Shown here: positions 1 through 11,699 of the stretch, piece after piece | Layout of the letters: each line of letters begins with the position of its first letter | Numbering within the stretch: position 1 is the first letter of the stretch | From: Cinnamomum chago | Taxonomy: Eukaryota > Streptophyta > Magnoliopsida > Laurales > Lauraceae | DNA length: 64,000 nt | Direction: 5' to 3' | Assembly (NCBI GenBank): GCA_038049695.1 | Contig: CP142453.1 | Span: 19,472,001 to 19,536,000, forward strand | Made by a program: the position numbers and the translations under genes | Notes under the pieces: model-generated | Seen by the model: the letters and a program-made list of their open reading frames with translations, nothing else | Told to the model about the DNA's origin: nothing | Databases searched by the model: none

Positions 1-317
1 TTTTAACTTTTTATATAATTTGTAGGTAAAACAAAAGAAAAAAAAGGTCATTTTCCATTTAACCATTGTCCTAACAAAATAAGTAATTCAAAATCCACAC
101 AGTTTGAACATTTTGACATTGATTTATTGAATATCTGCCAAAGAAGACTCAAACTAGTACATAATTATTTTTAATGAGAAACAAATGTAGCCATACAATT
201 ACAGCATATTAACAACACTAAGCAATTATTTTAATGAAATCATAAAAATATTAAATATCTATAAATTAAGAATTGATCGTAATGTAATATACAATGTATC
301 AATATTAATAATTTATA
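1..317. other. AT-rich non-coding sequence
   Basis: No coding region or structured repeat is visible. The last nine bases (309-317) are the left target-site copy of the MITE that follows. Confidence 0.5.
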
Positions 318-449
318 GGGATATGCTCACACAAGCTACAGCCTACCTCATTACAAGCTGGAGCCTCATAAGCACCCTTTGGGCCTCACCTGGGCCTCAC
401 ATGCTCCAGCTTGTAATAAGGTGGGCTGCAGCTTGTGTGAGCATATCCC
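318..449. mobile_element. MULE-type MITE with 9-bp target duplication
   Basis: A 132-bp element with terminal inverted repeats of about 47 bp that begin GGGATATGCTCACAC and differ at three positions between the arms. It is flanked by a perfect 9-bp direct repeat, TAATTTATA, at 309-317 and 450-458. A 9-bp duplication is typical of Mutator-like elements. There is no coding capacity, so it is a non-autonomous MITE. Confidence 0.88.
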
Positions 450-458
450 TAATTTATA

Positions 459-1851
459 ACTCACTCTTTTTGTTAATAACTTATTGAACTTTTGAAGTTG
501 AATTCAGATCTTCTTAGACGCACAAAAAATTGAATACAGAAAAATAAAATATATTAATATTTAATTATTGCCTACCACATGACAACTTTTTGTCGGTTTA
601 AAACAGAAGAAATTTTGTAAAATCTACAAATTTATATGGTGGACAACTTTTTCTCAATTATATGGCGGACAACTTTTACTTTTTCTCCCTTTGCAGCGGA
701 GGAAGTTTTTTAAGATCACTGATAGTGTAGAGTTATATGGCGGATAACTTTTCCTCCTTTTAGAGTGGATGAAGTATTGAAAAATAAAGTCTACCGCCAA
801 TATTTATGGCAGTAAGCCTGCCGGAAGCTTACTTTTGAATTTTACAGAAACCGACTTATTTCATGGACTTAATGTAAATTAGAATAAAAACAAACACCAA
901 ATAATACTTAATGGCCAATATATTACATTAATATAGATAATTAATAGATCTTACTTCTCTTTATTTTGTGTGTCTATTTCCAAAAATAATAATCATTAAA
1001 CCATTATAATTGATTGGATTGTAAGAGTTATAAGGATGAGAATCTAATAAGAAAGCCCTGTAAAAAGTAATTAAAGTTTAAAAATATATTAAATTAATAT
1101 AATACTTTAAACTTGAGAAAATAATATACTAATATTTTTTTAACAATTTTAGAAGAAGATAAGATGAGAATGGAGATTAAAAACCCATGGTAAAAGAAAA
1201 AATTATTGCCAATGATAAGAGATGAAAACGCAAAAATAATAGGAGATATTATAATCGATAAAATAAAACAAAATAAGAGAAAATGGCATAAAGTGAATAA
1301 AAAAAAGAATATGAATTCAAAACTTGTTTTTTTCTTATCTTAGTTGAAAATGGGCGGAAAAGATATTGAAAGGTCAACCAATTTTTGAAATGAAAAATGA
1401 AAAAAACCTTTAATCAATAAGAGTGGCCAAAAGAGTATATAAAATACTAATAAAAAAATATAAACAAAAATAACTTAAACCAATGAAGAATATAAAATAA
1501 AAGTAAAAAAGATATGACTTCGAAATCAAAGTAATTTAGAATTTCAAGAAGATGAAGAGGGTTGTCTCCCTTATGTATCTCACTGGCGTTCCATAGAATA
1601 AGAAGGCAATTAGAAAACTCGGATTTTTTTAAATATAGAATTAGTGAGAAAATTAATCTAAAACAAATAAATACACCCTTTTATGATTCTTAAAATTAAA
1701 CTTATTGAAAAAGAAACTCGGCTTGGAAAAGAAAGAAATTTTGTACTTTGATAATGAGAATCATTTAATATGTTTACATTGATCTTCAGCAAAATAAATA
1801 AATCAGTATCAGTAGGTTCTTTTTTCTTTAAATGAGAGAGAGTGGTCGTGC
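459..1851. other. AT-rich intergenic stretch without a recognisable gene
   Basis: Mostly A/T-rich sequence. Around 586-760 a short motif of the form ATATGGYGGAYAACTTTT recurs about four times, so this part is a small degenerate repeat. No coding sequence is supported; short ORFs here have no recognisable similarity. Confidence 0.45.
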
Positions 1852-3501
1852 TGTCGCCGGCACCCAAATATAATAAAACCTTTACTCCAAAAAAATATAT
1901 GTAGTATCGCGAGTAAGGATCGTTCCCACGGAGAGTGTTTAGTCAAATTTTATGCTATGTGATTAAAGATGGGGGTTTTGATTATACTGAAAGCAAAAAT
2001 AAATAAAAGCAAATAAAAAGCAGTAAAGTAACGAAGTCAATCAAAGAAGCAAGCATTGGTCAAAGTTAACATCCACCATCGGAAATTCAAAACTGATCAT
2101 TGATGCAAAAATAAATCAATTAACACTTTGAATATTCATCGTTGGAATTAAATTCCTACCTCCTTAATTAGTTAATTAGAAAACACGCGCTCTAATTAAC
2201 CCTAATTACTAAACAACCTAAGACAAGCGCTATAGATTTAATTTAGTAAAAGCATTAAAGTCAGAGAGATCGATGAACCCAAATAACACAAGCACACGCG
2301 GTTGCATTTAATTTAGCCAAGTGTTCTTCCTAATATCTAATAATTACTAACGCAGTAAATTATTAAATATCAGTTGCTTCACAAATTAGAGGGATCAAAC
2401 AATTACGGATTTGATTTCTAATTTAGCATTAGATTGCAACGAAAAATAAACTAGTATGCATCCTAGCAATTAAACGAAACAATCATCATAACAAATTATG
2501 CATAGAAGAACAACCTATATTCAAAGCATAAATTGAACAATGAAAATAAATTAGATCTCACAGTAATTATTCCGAGGCTTCAGTCTCCTTCAACCAATTA
2601 AAGAAAATTAGCCACGCAGGGCCATGCTAACTTGCAAAATAAAATAATCTAAATGGAAAAAGAATGGAGAAAGAAAAAAGAAAGAAAGAGAAAGAAAACG
2701 TGGGATGGAGAGTGATCGTTAGTGTCGATGGTCCCCTGTGAATGGCGTGTTTGCTTGTATTTATAGAGAGGTGGGTTGGAGTTGGAATATGAGAGAAAAA
2801 TTTGTAAGTGGGCCCACCTGATGGATTGTAAACGTTGAAGATGGCTTTGAGAATTTGAGATGGATTAGGAGAGAAACTCTCAAACAGAGAAGGAGAGTGA
2901 CGTGAGAGACCTCAGTTGTAAAAGAAATACAACTGTAGCCTTGTTTAATGTGGAATAGGAGAGAGAAAGATTAAATAAAATACTAAAACTTATTACAATC
3001 TTCTCTTAGACGATATCTTCCTATTCGGGCTTATGTTGGACTCGACCCAAGAATTAAAGTTGCATCATTTTTCGTTCTGCACAATATGAGCCCAATATTG
3101 GATATGTTTCGACGAACTTCTGATTTCTTCAAATTTACCATAATGCCCTTCTGCTTGATTTTTCACCCATTTAGCATCAAATACGAGCACCTCTCTTGCA
3201 ACTCAGATCTTGAGGCAGCCGATATCTCTCAAAACTCAAAACATGAAAGTTGTAGATCTTTTTCGTGGCGTTCCATAGCATCTTGAATCATCTCAATTGG
3301 AGCTCAGATGAGAGAGTTATGCCCAACTTGCGAAGCGATGTAAAAATTCATCTAAAATCACCCAATTAGCTTCGTTTTGCGTTTAGCCCTCCAATTGCAT
3401 CCTAAATCAAAATATAAGAATAATGAGTACATTTAGGCATCAAATAGGTACAAAGGACTAAATATTAATGGAGAAGAATATAACATTTTTCATTCTTATC
3501 A
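1852..3501. mobile_element. LTR-like non-coding repeat, boundaries approximate
   Basis: The block starts TGTCGCCGGCACCC and ends CTTATCA directly before copia gag sequence, so it has LTR-like TG...CA ends and is about 1650 bp long. It has no ORF of note. Sequences reading GTAGTATCGCGAGTAAGGAT, as near 1902, occur in large non-coding plant LTR-type repeats as far as I recall. The flanking five bases (CGTGC and GAAAT) do not match, so a simple insertion is not shown. It could be a solo LTR whose flank was lost, or one side of a rearrangement. Confidence 0.4.
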
Positions 3502-3858
3502 GAAATGAAGCTGCTAAGGGTTCAGCAGAAAAGAAACAACAGCCAGCAATTGAGGGTTGTTTCTTTTGCAACAAGCCTGGACATGTGAAGAAGGACTGTA
3601 CCAAATATCACGCTTGGCGTGTAAAGAAAGGTACATTTCTTGCTTTGGTCTGTTCTGAGGTAAATTTAACTTCAGTACCTAGAAACACGTGGTGGTTGGA
3701 TTCTGGTGCTACTACTCACATCAGTGTTTCTATGCAGGGTTGCCTGAGCTACCGAAAGCCAAGTGATGCTGAAAGACACATCTTTGTGGGCGATGGAAAG
3801 TCGGTAGTAGTAGAGGCAATAGGGCATTTTAGGTTGTTATTAAACACTGGTTATTATT
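3502..3858 (+). pseudogene. Copia gag C-terminus and protease (5' part of broken polyprotein)
   Basis: In frame, the sequence encodes a CCHC zinc knuckle (C-F-F-C-N-K-P-G-H-V-K-K-D-C, 3559-3600), followed by the aspartic protease active-site region D-S-G-A-T-T-H at about 3699-3719. The reading frame runs into the inserted LTR-like element at 3859 and resumes at 7788, so the protease is split. The N-terminal gag is missing. Known function of the family: the zinc knuckle binds the element RNA and the protease cuts the polyprotein. An upstream ATG at 3468 lies in the preceding repeat and is not the natural start. Confidence 0.85.
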
Positions 3859-4526
3859 TGTCACGCCCCCGAACCAGAACCTCAGGGGCACGAATGGGAT
3901 TAAGGATAATTATATTTTCTTTCTCCCAAGATCCGCGTGTGTGAAGACAACACATTTCAATACACTCCGAATATTTTTGCGGAAGCTTTCGGGGCGTTGC
4001 GACCCGGAGTCCGTGGTCATCGGATTCCGCGTCGTACTCAGCCTCTGGCATATAGCTATTATATCAAGAACCATATCAGACTAGATTAAACCATCACAAC
4101 AAAGTACAGAGCTGACAGTAACATGATATTACATTCCCATATATGTTCAAGTTACAATTATCAATGTACATTAATTAAGAATCTCAAGAAAAGGCTAATA
4201 AAAGTCATACAATAACAAGTTAATAACCACTACCCAAATGTGACGCAACTCCGATGTCAAGCGCAATGTCTACATGACATAGCCGACAAAACAACCTGTA
4301 AAACATGGCTCCACAGCCAACAAAGCACTCATCTCGGGACAAAGAAGTTTGGACCTGAGTACCAAAAGTAGTGGGTCAGACACGACAGTCTGGCAGGTGG
4401 ATAAAAAGATAATAAATATACTGAAGAATAAAACATATGATAAATCATGTTATTTGATCCAATACTGCATATAATTAAACGGGTGCAAAATCGCGGATTT
4501 CTAACAAAACATGTATTCGTTTCAAG

Positions 4527-4915
4527 CACGGGTAAAACATGGAGATCTAACAAAACATATGTTCATTTACATCATCTATAAAAGCATAGGTATTTGACAA
4601 TCGGGTGTTCGTCTAAAACATGTGTAAATATAGAGGTCTGACAAAACAAACGTTCATTTGAGACATATGTAAAAGCATGAGTATTCGACAAACCGAGTAT
4701 TCATTTAAAACATGTGTAAGCTTAGGGATCTGACCAAACAAGTGTCATTTAAAACATATTTAAGAGCACGAATATTTGACAAATCGGGTATTCCTTTTAA
4801 AACATGTGTAAACATAGGGATATGGAAAAACAAGTGTCACTTATAACATATTTAAAAGCACGGATATTTAACAAATCGGGTATTCATTTAAAACATGTGG
4901 ATGTACAAGGGACAT
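4527..4915. repeat. Tandem repeat, about 92-bp period
   Basis: Four to five degenerate copies of a unit marked by ACATGTGTAA, at about 4619, 4710, 4802 and 4893. The repeat lies inside the 3.9 kb LTR-like insertion. Confidence 0.7.
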
Positions 4916-5113
4916 GAAACAATATAATAATAATTGAATTTACCTTGGAAAATATTAACACTTGTTTAAATAATAACTTTCATAAAAGAAATGAATCATT
5001 TACCGGAAACAAATAAGCAATATAAAACATGTAGGGTATCCAAGGAATCGGGAACTAGCAAGATGGTAACCACACGAAGCTAAGTCCTCTATCACTAAAG
5101 TGACAGAGCAATA

Positions 5114-5247
5114 ACTAGGCACTGATCTCAGTTACTCGAGGTGAGGAGAAACAATGGATCTCATAAATACATATACATATACTAGGCACTGATCTCAGTC
5201 ACTCAAGGTGAGGAGAAACAGTGGATCTCATAAATACATATACTATA
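5114..5247. repeat. 67-bp tandem duplication
   Basis: Two near-identical copies starting ACTAGGCACTGATCTCAG at 5114 and 5181, inside the 3.9 kb LTR-like insertion. Confidence 0.8.
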
Positions 5248-5889
5248 CATGACCACGGTAGCGAGCCGGACATCGGGAACCACAGTAGCAATTTGTGGCA
5301 TCGGGACAAGACCACGGTAATGACCGGGTAGCGGGATTCAAACTGCAGCTGGCGGGACAAGAGGGGGGTCTCCAAGTCGGTGGATCAGACCAACAAGGTT
5401 ATCCAAGCTTAGTGGTGCCGACTAATAGGTCAAATAATAAATCGAGACATGTGCAAATAAATCAAGTACAAATAAGTAAACGGGCAGTACGGGGGTGCTC
5501 AAGGGCACACTGTCATTTCATGTCGGACAATACATTTCGGGACAAGTAACTGTTATCAGTGTAACTTCGATGCTTTCGGGAAAACAAGTCATGTAATATA
5601 AATCTTGGGAATAGTGACATACGATAAACAATTGAGATTTCGGGAAAGTATCGGGTTTAAGATTATTTGAAGTGAATAGGGATCCCGTATGTCGATCTAA
5701 TAATAATTTGGTACTCTTTGAGTTTGGGGACATTTCGGGCTCCTTATACACTTTGACTTTTCAAAACTTTGAATGACATCCTCGTGATGTGGTTTCTTTC
5801 TTGAATGGCCTCATATATACAATGCCTAGTAAATCTCCTTTGACCGACAAGCGAAGATCTCTCCGGAATGGTTGTCTGGGTAATTTTGG

Positions 5890-6245
5890 TCACCTAGCGG
5901 TCAGCTGGCAGTTAGCCTCTGGCTGACCGCGATTGGACTGACAGAAAGACATGTTACTGGAAATGTAACCGAAATGGTTCGGTTGGCTGGCGGTTAGCCG
6001 CCGATGGGTTCGGCGGTTAGCCGCTTGCTAACCGTGAGGCTGACTGTGTCTTCAGGTGGAAAATGCTGCTCTCTGGAAAAGCAACCGAATGGGTCGGTTG
6101 GCTGGCGGTTAGCCACTGGCTGACTGTGTTTTCAGGAAAATGTTGCTCTCTGGAAAAGTAACCGCGACTGTTCAGCTAGCTGACGGTTAGCCGCCAGTCA
6201 CCAGACGGCTAGCCGACAGGTGACCGCTGGCTGACCGCCAGGTGC
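5890..6245. repeat. GC-richer repeat cluster with CGGTTAGCC motifs
   Basis: The motif CGGTTAGCC and its variants recur at least six times, often as near-palindromes such as GGCGGTTAGCCGCC, along with CTGACCGC. A larger unit containing TGCTCTCTGGAAAAG and a following CGGTTAGCC occurs about three times. It is clearly more GC-rich than the rest of the insertion. Confidence 0.65.
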
Positions 6246-7787
6246 GGGAAACACCCACTGTGTTCAAATTTGAGCCATTTTTCCTCCTCAAAACCATTCT
6301 CCTCACTTCCATTTAATCACTGCAATAAAACTGAGCTAAGAGCTCCTCCAATACATCTATCTATACTTCTCCAAAACCCCACAACATGTGTTCATTCCAT
6401 CACCTCCATCTCTTTTCATTCAATCACCAAAGAGAGAAGGAACCCACTAATCACAAGGATCCATTGAACTAGTAGCAAGAAATAATGAAAGCTATAAACC
6501 AATATTTTCAAGACATCAAATGAGATAAAAAGCTCCTCATTTCAATTTTTTTTCCTTTCCATTCTTTCCATTCACAATCAATCTCAAGGTAGAGAAAACT
6601 CATTTATGTGAAACCATTTGAAATCTTGACAATATGATGCATACCTTTTCAAGTATGAACAAGAGACAAATAAACTCATCAATAAGCACATTTCGAAATC
6701 AATATTAATCATAGCAAAAGAAACTATAAAAATCATCAAAACCATTAATGAATTAAGATTTTCTCACAAAACATGTTAATATTCAAAATGATCCAATCAT
6801 CCACTTGCCTTGGGTCTTCTAATCAAGAAACCAAGCCTAAACACTCTTCCAAATCCAAGCTCCAAAGTTACAAGCAAAACCCCCAAAACAAACTCTAAAA
6901 TGGGTCAAACAATGAAAGACAAGGAATGGGCTCAAACCAAACTAGGAAGTATAACCTAAGGGAAAACCATAGCTCAACAATAGAAGATGGAAAGAAGTCC
7001 TTACCTCTAGGGCCATCAATCAACAAAAAGAAGCTTGAAATAGGGGCTGCCCACCTTGGATTTGTACAATAATGGTGTCCATGGGAAGCTAGAAGGATGG
7101 AGAAGAAGAAGTTGAGCTCCAATCTCCATTTTGCAAGGTTGGGAGGTGGGTTTTGTGAAAGGAAGCAAGAAGGAGGAGAACAAAAGGGCAAAAGCCCTAT
7201 GGAGCTGAAGTTCCTCCCCTTCAAGTGCTGGAACGAATGGGAGAGAAAGAGAGGGGCTGATCCCTTTTATAAAAGGGTGGGTTTGGGCCCCACCATCACT
7301 AAAGCTTGTCGGGATTAAAACATCCATTTCTGGGCCTCGGATGCTATTGACGAAGAAGAGGAAAATGTTTATCATAAAATCTAGTTTTCAAAAAGTATAA
7401 TTTTGGCATGGTTCTGGGATCTCAAAATTTGGGTCCAGATTTGATGTGAAAAGACTGTTTTGCCCTCAAGACTATGAAATCGGGTTTCGGGGTCTCGACA
7501 GGGGACGGGATCAACATGAAAGTTGTAGAGATTAACAAAATAAGTCAAACGAGGTTAAAACAAGAATTATCGGAAATCCGAATAATCTCCCAATCACACG
7601 CAAAGTTACTAAAAGAACCCCCAAAGGGTTTCACTAATCACAAACTCCCCAAAACTCCCCAAAACTAGTGAAAAACCATTCTAGCTCCCAAAATCAACCC
7701 AACAAACACTAATCTCACTAAAAGAAACTAATCCACAAATAAAACAACACTAATCTAGGAAATTAGGGGTCGGGTTCTCACATTATT

Positions 7788-9895
7788 TGGATTTATTTGA
7801 GACTTTTTTTGTACCGTCTTTTCGACGGAATTTGGTTTCAGTTTCTTTATTGGACAAGTTTGGTTACTTTTGTTCATTTGGAAACAATCAATTCAGTTTA
7901 TCTATAAATTCAAATGTTGTTGGAACTGGTTCGCTATGTGTATATGACAACCTATATTTGCTTGATACAATTGTTTCTTATAATGAATTCTTGCATGTGG
8001 AATCATGAGGTACTAAACGCAAACTGAATAAAGAAAACTCGGCTACATTATGACACAAATGCTTAGGTCACATCTCTAAGTCCAGAGTTGAGCGACTTGT
8101 GTTTGATGACATTTTAGATTCCTTTGACTTTACAGACTTTGATGTTTGTATTGCTTGCATCAAGGGAAAACAAACCAAAATGAAGAAATTAGGTGCCAAT
8201 AGAACTACAGACGTCTTAGAATTGATACACACAGATATCTGTGAACCATTCCCTACGGCTTCCTGGAATGGCCAACAGTATTTCATATCATTCATAGACG
8301 ATTACTCTCGCTATGGATACCTATTTCTCATTCATGAGAAATCACAGTCTTTGGACGAGTTCAAAACATTTAAAGCTGAAGTTGAGAACCAACTCAACAA
8401 AAGAATAAAGAGTGTCAGGTCTGACCGTGGTGGTGAATACTACGGCAGATATGACGGTTCAGGTGAACAACGTCCAGGACCGTTTGCTAAATTCCTAGAG
8501 GAATGTGGAATCGTCACACAGTACACCATGCCAGGGTCACCTAGCATGAATGGTGTATCTGAAAGGCGAAACCGGACTCTTAAGGATATGGTAAGGAGTA
8601 TGATTAGTCATTCCACTTTACCAGAGTCACTCTAGGGAGAAGCACTCAAAACAACAGCTTATATTCTGAATAGAGTGCCAACTAAAGCAGCTGCAAAAAC
8701 ACATTATGAGCTTTGAATAGGCAGAAAACCTAGTTTAAAACATTTTCACATTTGGGGATGTCCTGCTGAGGCAAGGCCTTCCAGGCCACATGAAAAGAAA
8801 TTGGACTTCAAAACTGTGAGCAACTACTTCATTGACTACTCTGAACGATCTAGGGGCTATAAGTTTTATGATCCCACACTTAGGTCAATTTTTGAGACGA
8901 GAACTGCAACATTTTTTGAGGATGTTGAATTTGGGGGGAGAAATAAGGTTAGAGACATTGTCTTTGAGGAAGAATCGGTTACGATTCCCACTATTGCTTT
9001 TGACAATATGCAGGTTTTTGTACCTGTCATTGATCAAGAAGCGAATCCGGATCCTCAACAAGACAATGTTGATCATCCCCCCATTTAAGATGAGGAACAA
9101 ACTCAACAACCCCAAGAACCAGTGCCATTAAGGCGATCCACTAGAGAGAGGAGATATGCTATTCCGGACGATTTTTTCGTATTTCTCCAAGAACATGAGG
9201 AAGAAATTGGAATTGTAGAAAATGACCCAATCAACTTCCATCAAGTCATCCAAGGTTCTAACTCTCAAAAGTGGATTGATGCCATGAATGAGGAGTTTAA
9301 GTCTATGCAAGACAATAAGGTTTGGGAACTTGTTCCATTACCAGAAGGTGCGAAGCCTATTGGTTGCAAATGGATTTTTAAAACCAAAAGGGATTCAAAT
9401 GGTAATGTGGAGAGGTATAAGACTCGTCTTGTAGCTAAAGGCTTTACCCAAAAGGAAGGGTTTGACTTTAAAGAGACTTTCTCTCCTGTTTCATCGAAAG
9501 ACTCTTTTAGGACAATCATGACACTAGTTGCACATTTTGATCTTGAGCTTCGTCAAATGGATGTCAAAACAGCATTTCTCAATGGTGACATTGACGAAAC
9601 AATTTATATAGTGCAGCCAGAAAGCTTTGAGTCGGGAGACCCAAAGAATATGGTCTGTAAATTAACAAAGTCCATCTATGGACTCAAGCAAGCTTCTCGT
9701 CACTGGTATCACAAGTCTCACCAAGTGATTATCTCGTTTGGTTTTGAGACAAACGCTGTTGATAATTGTGTGTATCACAAATTCAGTGGGAGTAAGCACA
9801 TATTCCTGGTTTTGTATGTCGATGACATATTGCTTGCTACAAATGATATAGGCATGTTGCATGAAACAAGAGATTTCTATCAAAGAATTTTGAGA
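7788..9895 (+). pseudogene. Copia protease end, integrase and reverse transcriptase
   Basis: After the insertion the copia frame resumes. Integrase features: H-T-D at about 8229, D-D-Y-S-R near 8297, S-D-R-G-G-E-Y near 8418 and a downstream E in S-E-R-R-N-R. The RT spans from about 9230, with M-D-V-K-T-A-F-L-N-G near 9558 and the catalytic Y-V-D-D at about 9818. In-frame stops occur at 8006, 8051, 8633, 8714 and 9086, and a frameshift lies near 9890. Each stop is one transition away from the expected R, W or Q codon. The product cannot be made as one protein. Confidence 0.9.
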
Positions 9896-10807
9896 TGAAA
9901 GATCTTGGTGACGCCTCTTTTATATTAGGGATCCTGATACAACGAGATCGCTCTCGGGGTATTATTTGATTATCACAAAGAAGCTATATTGATAAAGTGC
10001 TCAAAATGTTTAGCATGCAGGACAACAAACCAGGTGACACTCCAGTATCTAAGGGAGACAAGTTCAGTCTCAATCAATGCTCTAAAACTAACTTTGAAGT
10101 TAAGGAAATGCAGAAGATTCCTTATGCATCAGCTGCAGGGAGTCTAATGTATGCTATGGTGTGGACGCGTCCGGATATTGCGTACATTGTTGGTATGTTA
10201 GGCAGATATTTAAGTAATCAAGGGATGGATCATTGGAAAGCAGCCAAGCGGGTTATGAGGTATTTACAGAGAACAAAAGATCATATGCTCACATATAGGA
10301 GATCGGATCAGTTGGAGATCATAGGGTATTCTGACCCAATTATGCTGGATGTCAAGACAGTATGAATATTAATCCACATCAGGCTACATCTACCTGTTAG
10401 CTGGTGGAGCAATATCTTGGAGGAGTGCCAAACAGACACTCGTGACTGATTCCACCATGGCAGCAGAGTTTGTGGCATGCTATGAGGCATCCAACCATGG
10501 AATATGGCTGCGGAATTTTGTCACTGGGCTGCGAGTTCTGGAGGGTATTGAAAGACCACTTAAACTATATTGTGACAATAAATCAGCAGTGCTATATTCC
10601 AACAACAACAGGAGCTCAATTAGGTCAAAGCATATTGCCATTAAGTTCCTAGTTGTGAAGGAGAGAATACAGGATGGACAAATATCCATAGAGCACATTG
10701 GGACATACTCCATGATAGCGGATCCGCAAACAAAGGGATTACCACCCAAGGTCTTTCATGAGCACACTGCTCATATGGGTGTTATTTTGTGTGAGGATAT
10801 CACATTA
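9896..10807 (+). pseudogene. Copia RT end and RNase H, frameshifted
   Basis: After a frameshift near 9890 the RT C-terminus continues in another frame, with the conserved P-Y-A-S-A-A-G-S-L-M-Y region near 10120 and R-P-D-I-A near 10170. A further frameshift near 10350 leads to the RNase H, with D-S-T-M-A-A-E-F-V-A near 10449, C-D-N-K-S-A near 10570 and D-P-Q-T-K-G-L near 10720. The stop is at 10808-10810. The RNase H domain degrades the RNA strand of the hybrid during reverse transcription. Confidence 0.88.
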
Positions 10808-11240
10808 TAGTGGGAGTTTGTATCATTTTATGTTTTATTGCTTTATGTTTGATTTTGAACACACTTATGCATTTATGTATTTGGATATTATTCTGATCAG
10901 AAATACAGTATTCGGTTCATTTCACTTTGTTACATTGTGTTATATATTGATCTCACTAAAGAATACAGTAGGACCAGTTGGAGATAGACATGTATAGATC
11001 ACATTGTATGTACTTTCCATGCTACGCATCTATGATTGATCTATGTCATTTGGTTATGTTGGTGTGCGTGACCATTGATGAGTTTAGTCATGTTAAATGT
11101 GACGAAGACCGCTTTGATCCTATACCGGCATAATAAATGGACGAGATTGTTCGGATATATCCTAAATTATGATAACAAACTTTTGGAGCTCATACAGTCA
11201 TACACATTTGTTAAGTTACACATATGGCTCAGTGGGAGAT

Positions 11241-11699
11241 TGTTGGAAAAATTTCATCATGTGGGGCCACACATGTAACTATTAAATGTATTATGCTATC
11301 TTTCGTTAAGCCTACATTAAAGTGATCTGATTAAGACTTAAAGTTGTAAGGCTTAAGGGTATACTTGTCATGGGATTAATGTGTAGATACCAAAATGTTA
11401 TTTCTAATTTGATGAGGGGCCAAATTAGAAATAGCAAACTTATGATATCTTATATATTAGGGTTATGGTCCCCAATTCATATGGTGAATTCCTATTCTCT
11501 CTGACATCCCATCATCAGAAGAATCAAGAGGGTTTCTCTGGGTAGCCATATTGGATTGGAAGATCAACAACCTGAGAACAAATTCATTCAATGGATTCAG
11601 GTATGTTTTTCCGCTTTATTTCTCTCAATGATTTGACATGGATGATCTTGGTTTATTAGGGTTTCCTAGATCAAAGATCTTGGTGTATTGTTTGTTACA
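11241..11699 (+). repeat. Putative copia 3' LTR
   Basis: Directly after the purine tract CAGTGGGAGAT the sequence begins TGTTGGAAAAATTTC and can be followed to ...TTGTTACA, giving TG...CA ends and a length of 459 bp. A TATA-like TATATATTAGG lies near 11449. The 5' LTR is not in the window, so the outer end is a judgement. Confidence 0.6.

Larger units (their letters stand above)
3859..7782 (-). mobile_element. 3.9 kb LTR-like insertion (solo-LTR candidate) in copia
   Basis: The inserted DNA begins TGTCACGCCCCCG and ends GTTCTCACA, giving TG...CA ends. It is flanked by a perfect 5-bp duplication TTATT at 3854-3858 and 7783-7787. Removing it plus one TSD copy joins the copia protease reading frame in phase. 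No retroelement coding domain is seen in its 3924 bp, so it is either a very long solo LTR or a non-coding LTR element. A palindromic TATA motif (CCCTTTTATAAAAGGG, 7264-7279) would suit transcription on either strand; the minus orientation is suggested by the start TGTGAGAACCCGACC read on that strand, but this is inference. Confidence 0.75.
3502..11699 (+). mobile_element. Degenerate Ty1-copia retrotransposon, interrupted
   Basis: Coding order is gag zinc knuckle, protease, (3.9 kb insertion), integrase, reverse transcriptase, RNase H, polypurine tract, 3' LTR. This is the copia order, with integrase before RT. No 5' LTR is seen: gag starts directly after the LTR-like block ending near 3501. 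A polypurine tract CAGTGGGAGAT (11230-11240) precedes a putative 3' LTR starting TGTTGG. Multiple nonsense codons and a frameshift make it inactive. The lineage is uncertain; the RNase H end resembles Tork/TNT1-like elements. Confidence 0.9.

Noticed and set aside
3468-3501. ATG at 3468 as the natural start of copia gag
   Set aside because: This part belongs to the preceding LTR-like block; gag homology starts only at about 3502 and its N-terminus is missing.
6895-7375. Overlapping frames of 109 and 119 codons on minus
   Set aside because: They lie inside the 3.9 kb LTR-like element near its TATA motif; low-complexity Leu/Ser/Phe-rich products without known similarity.
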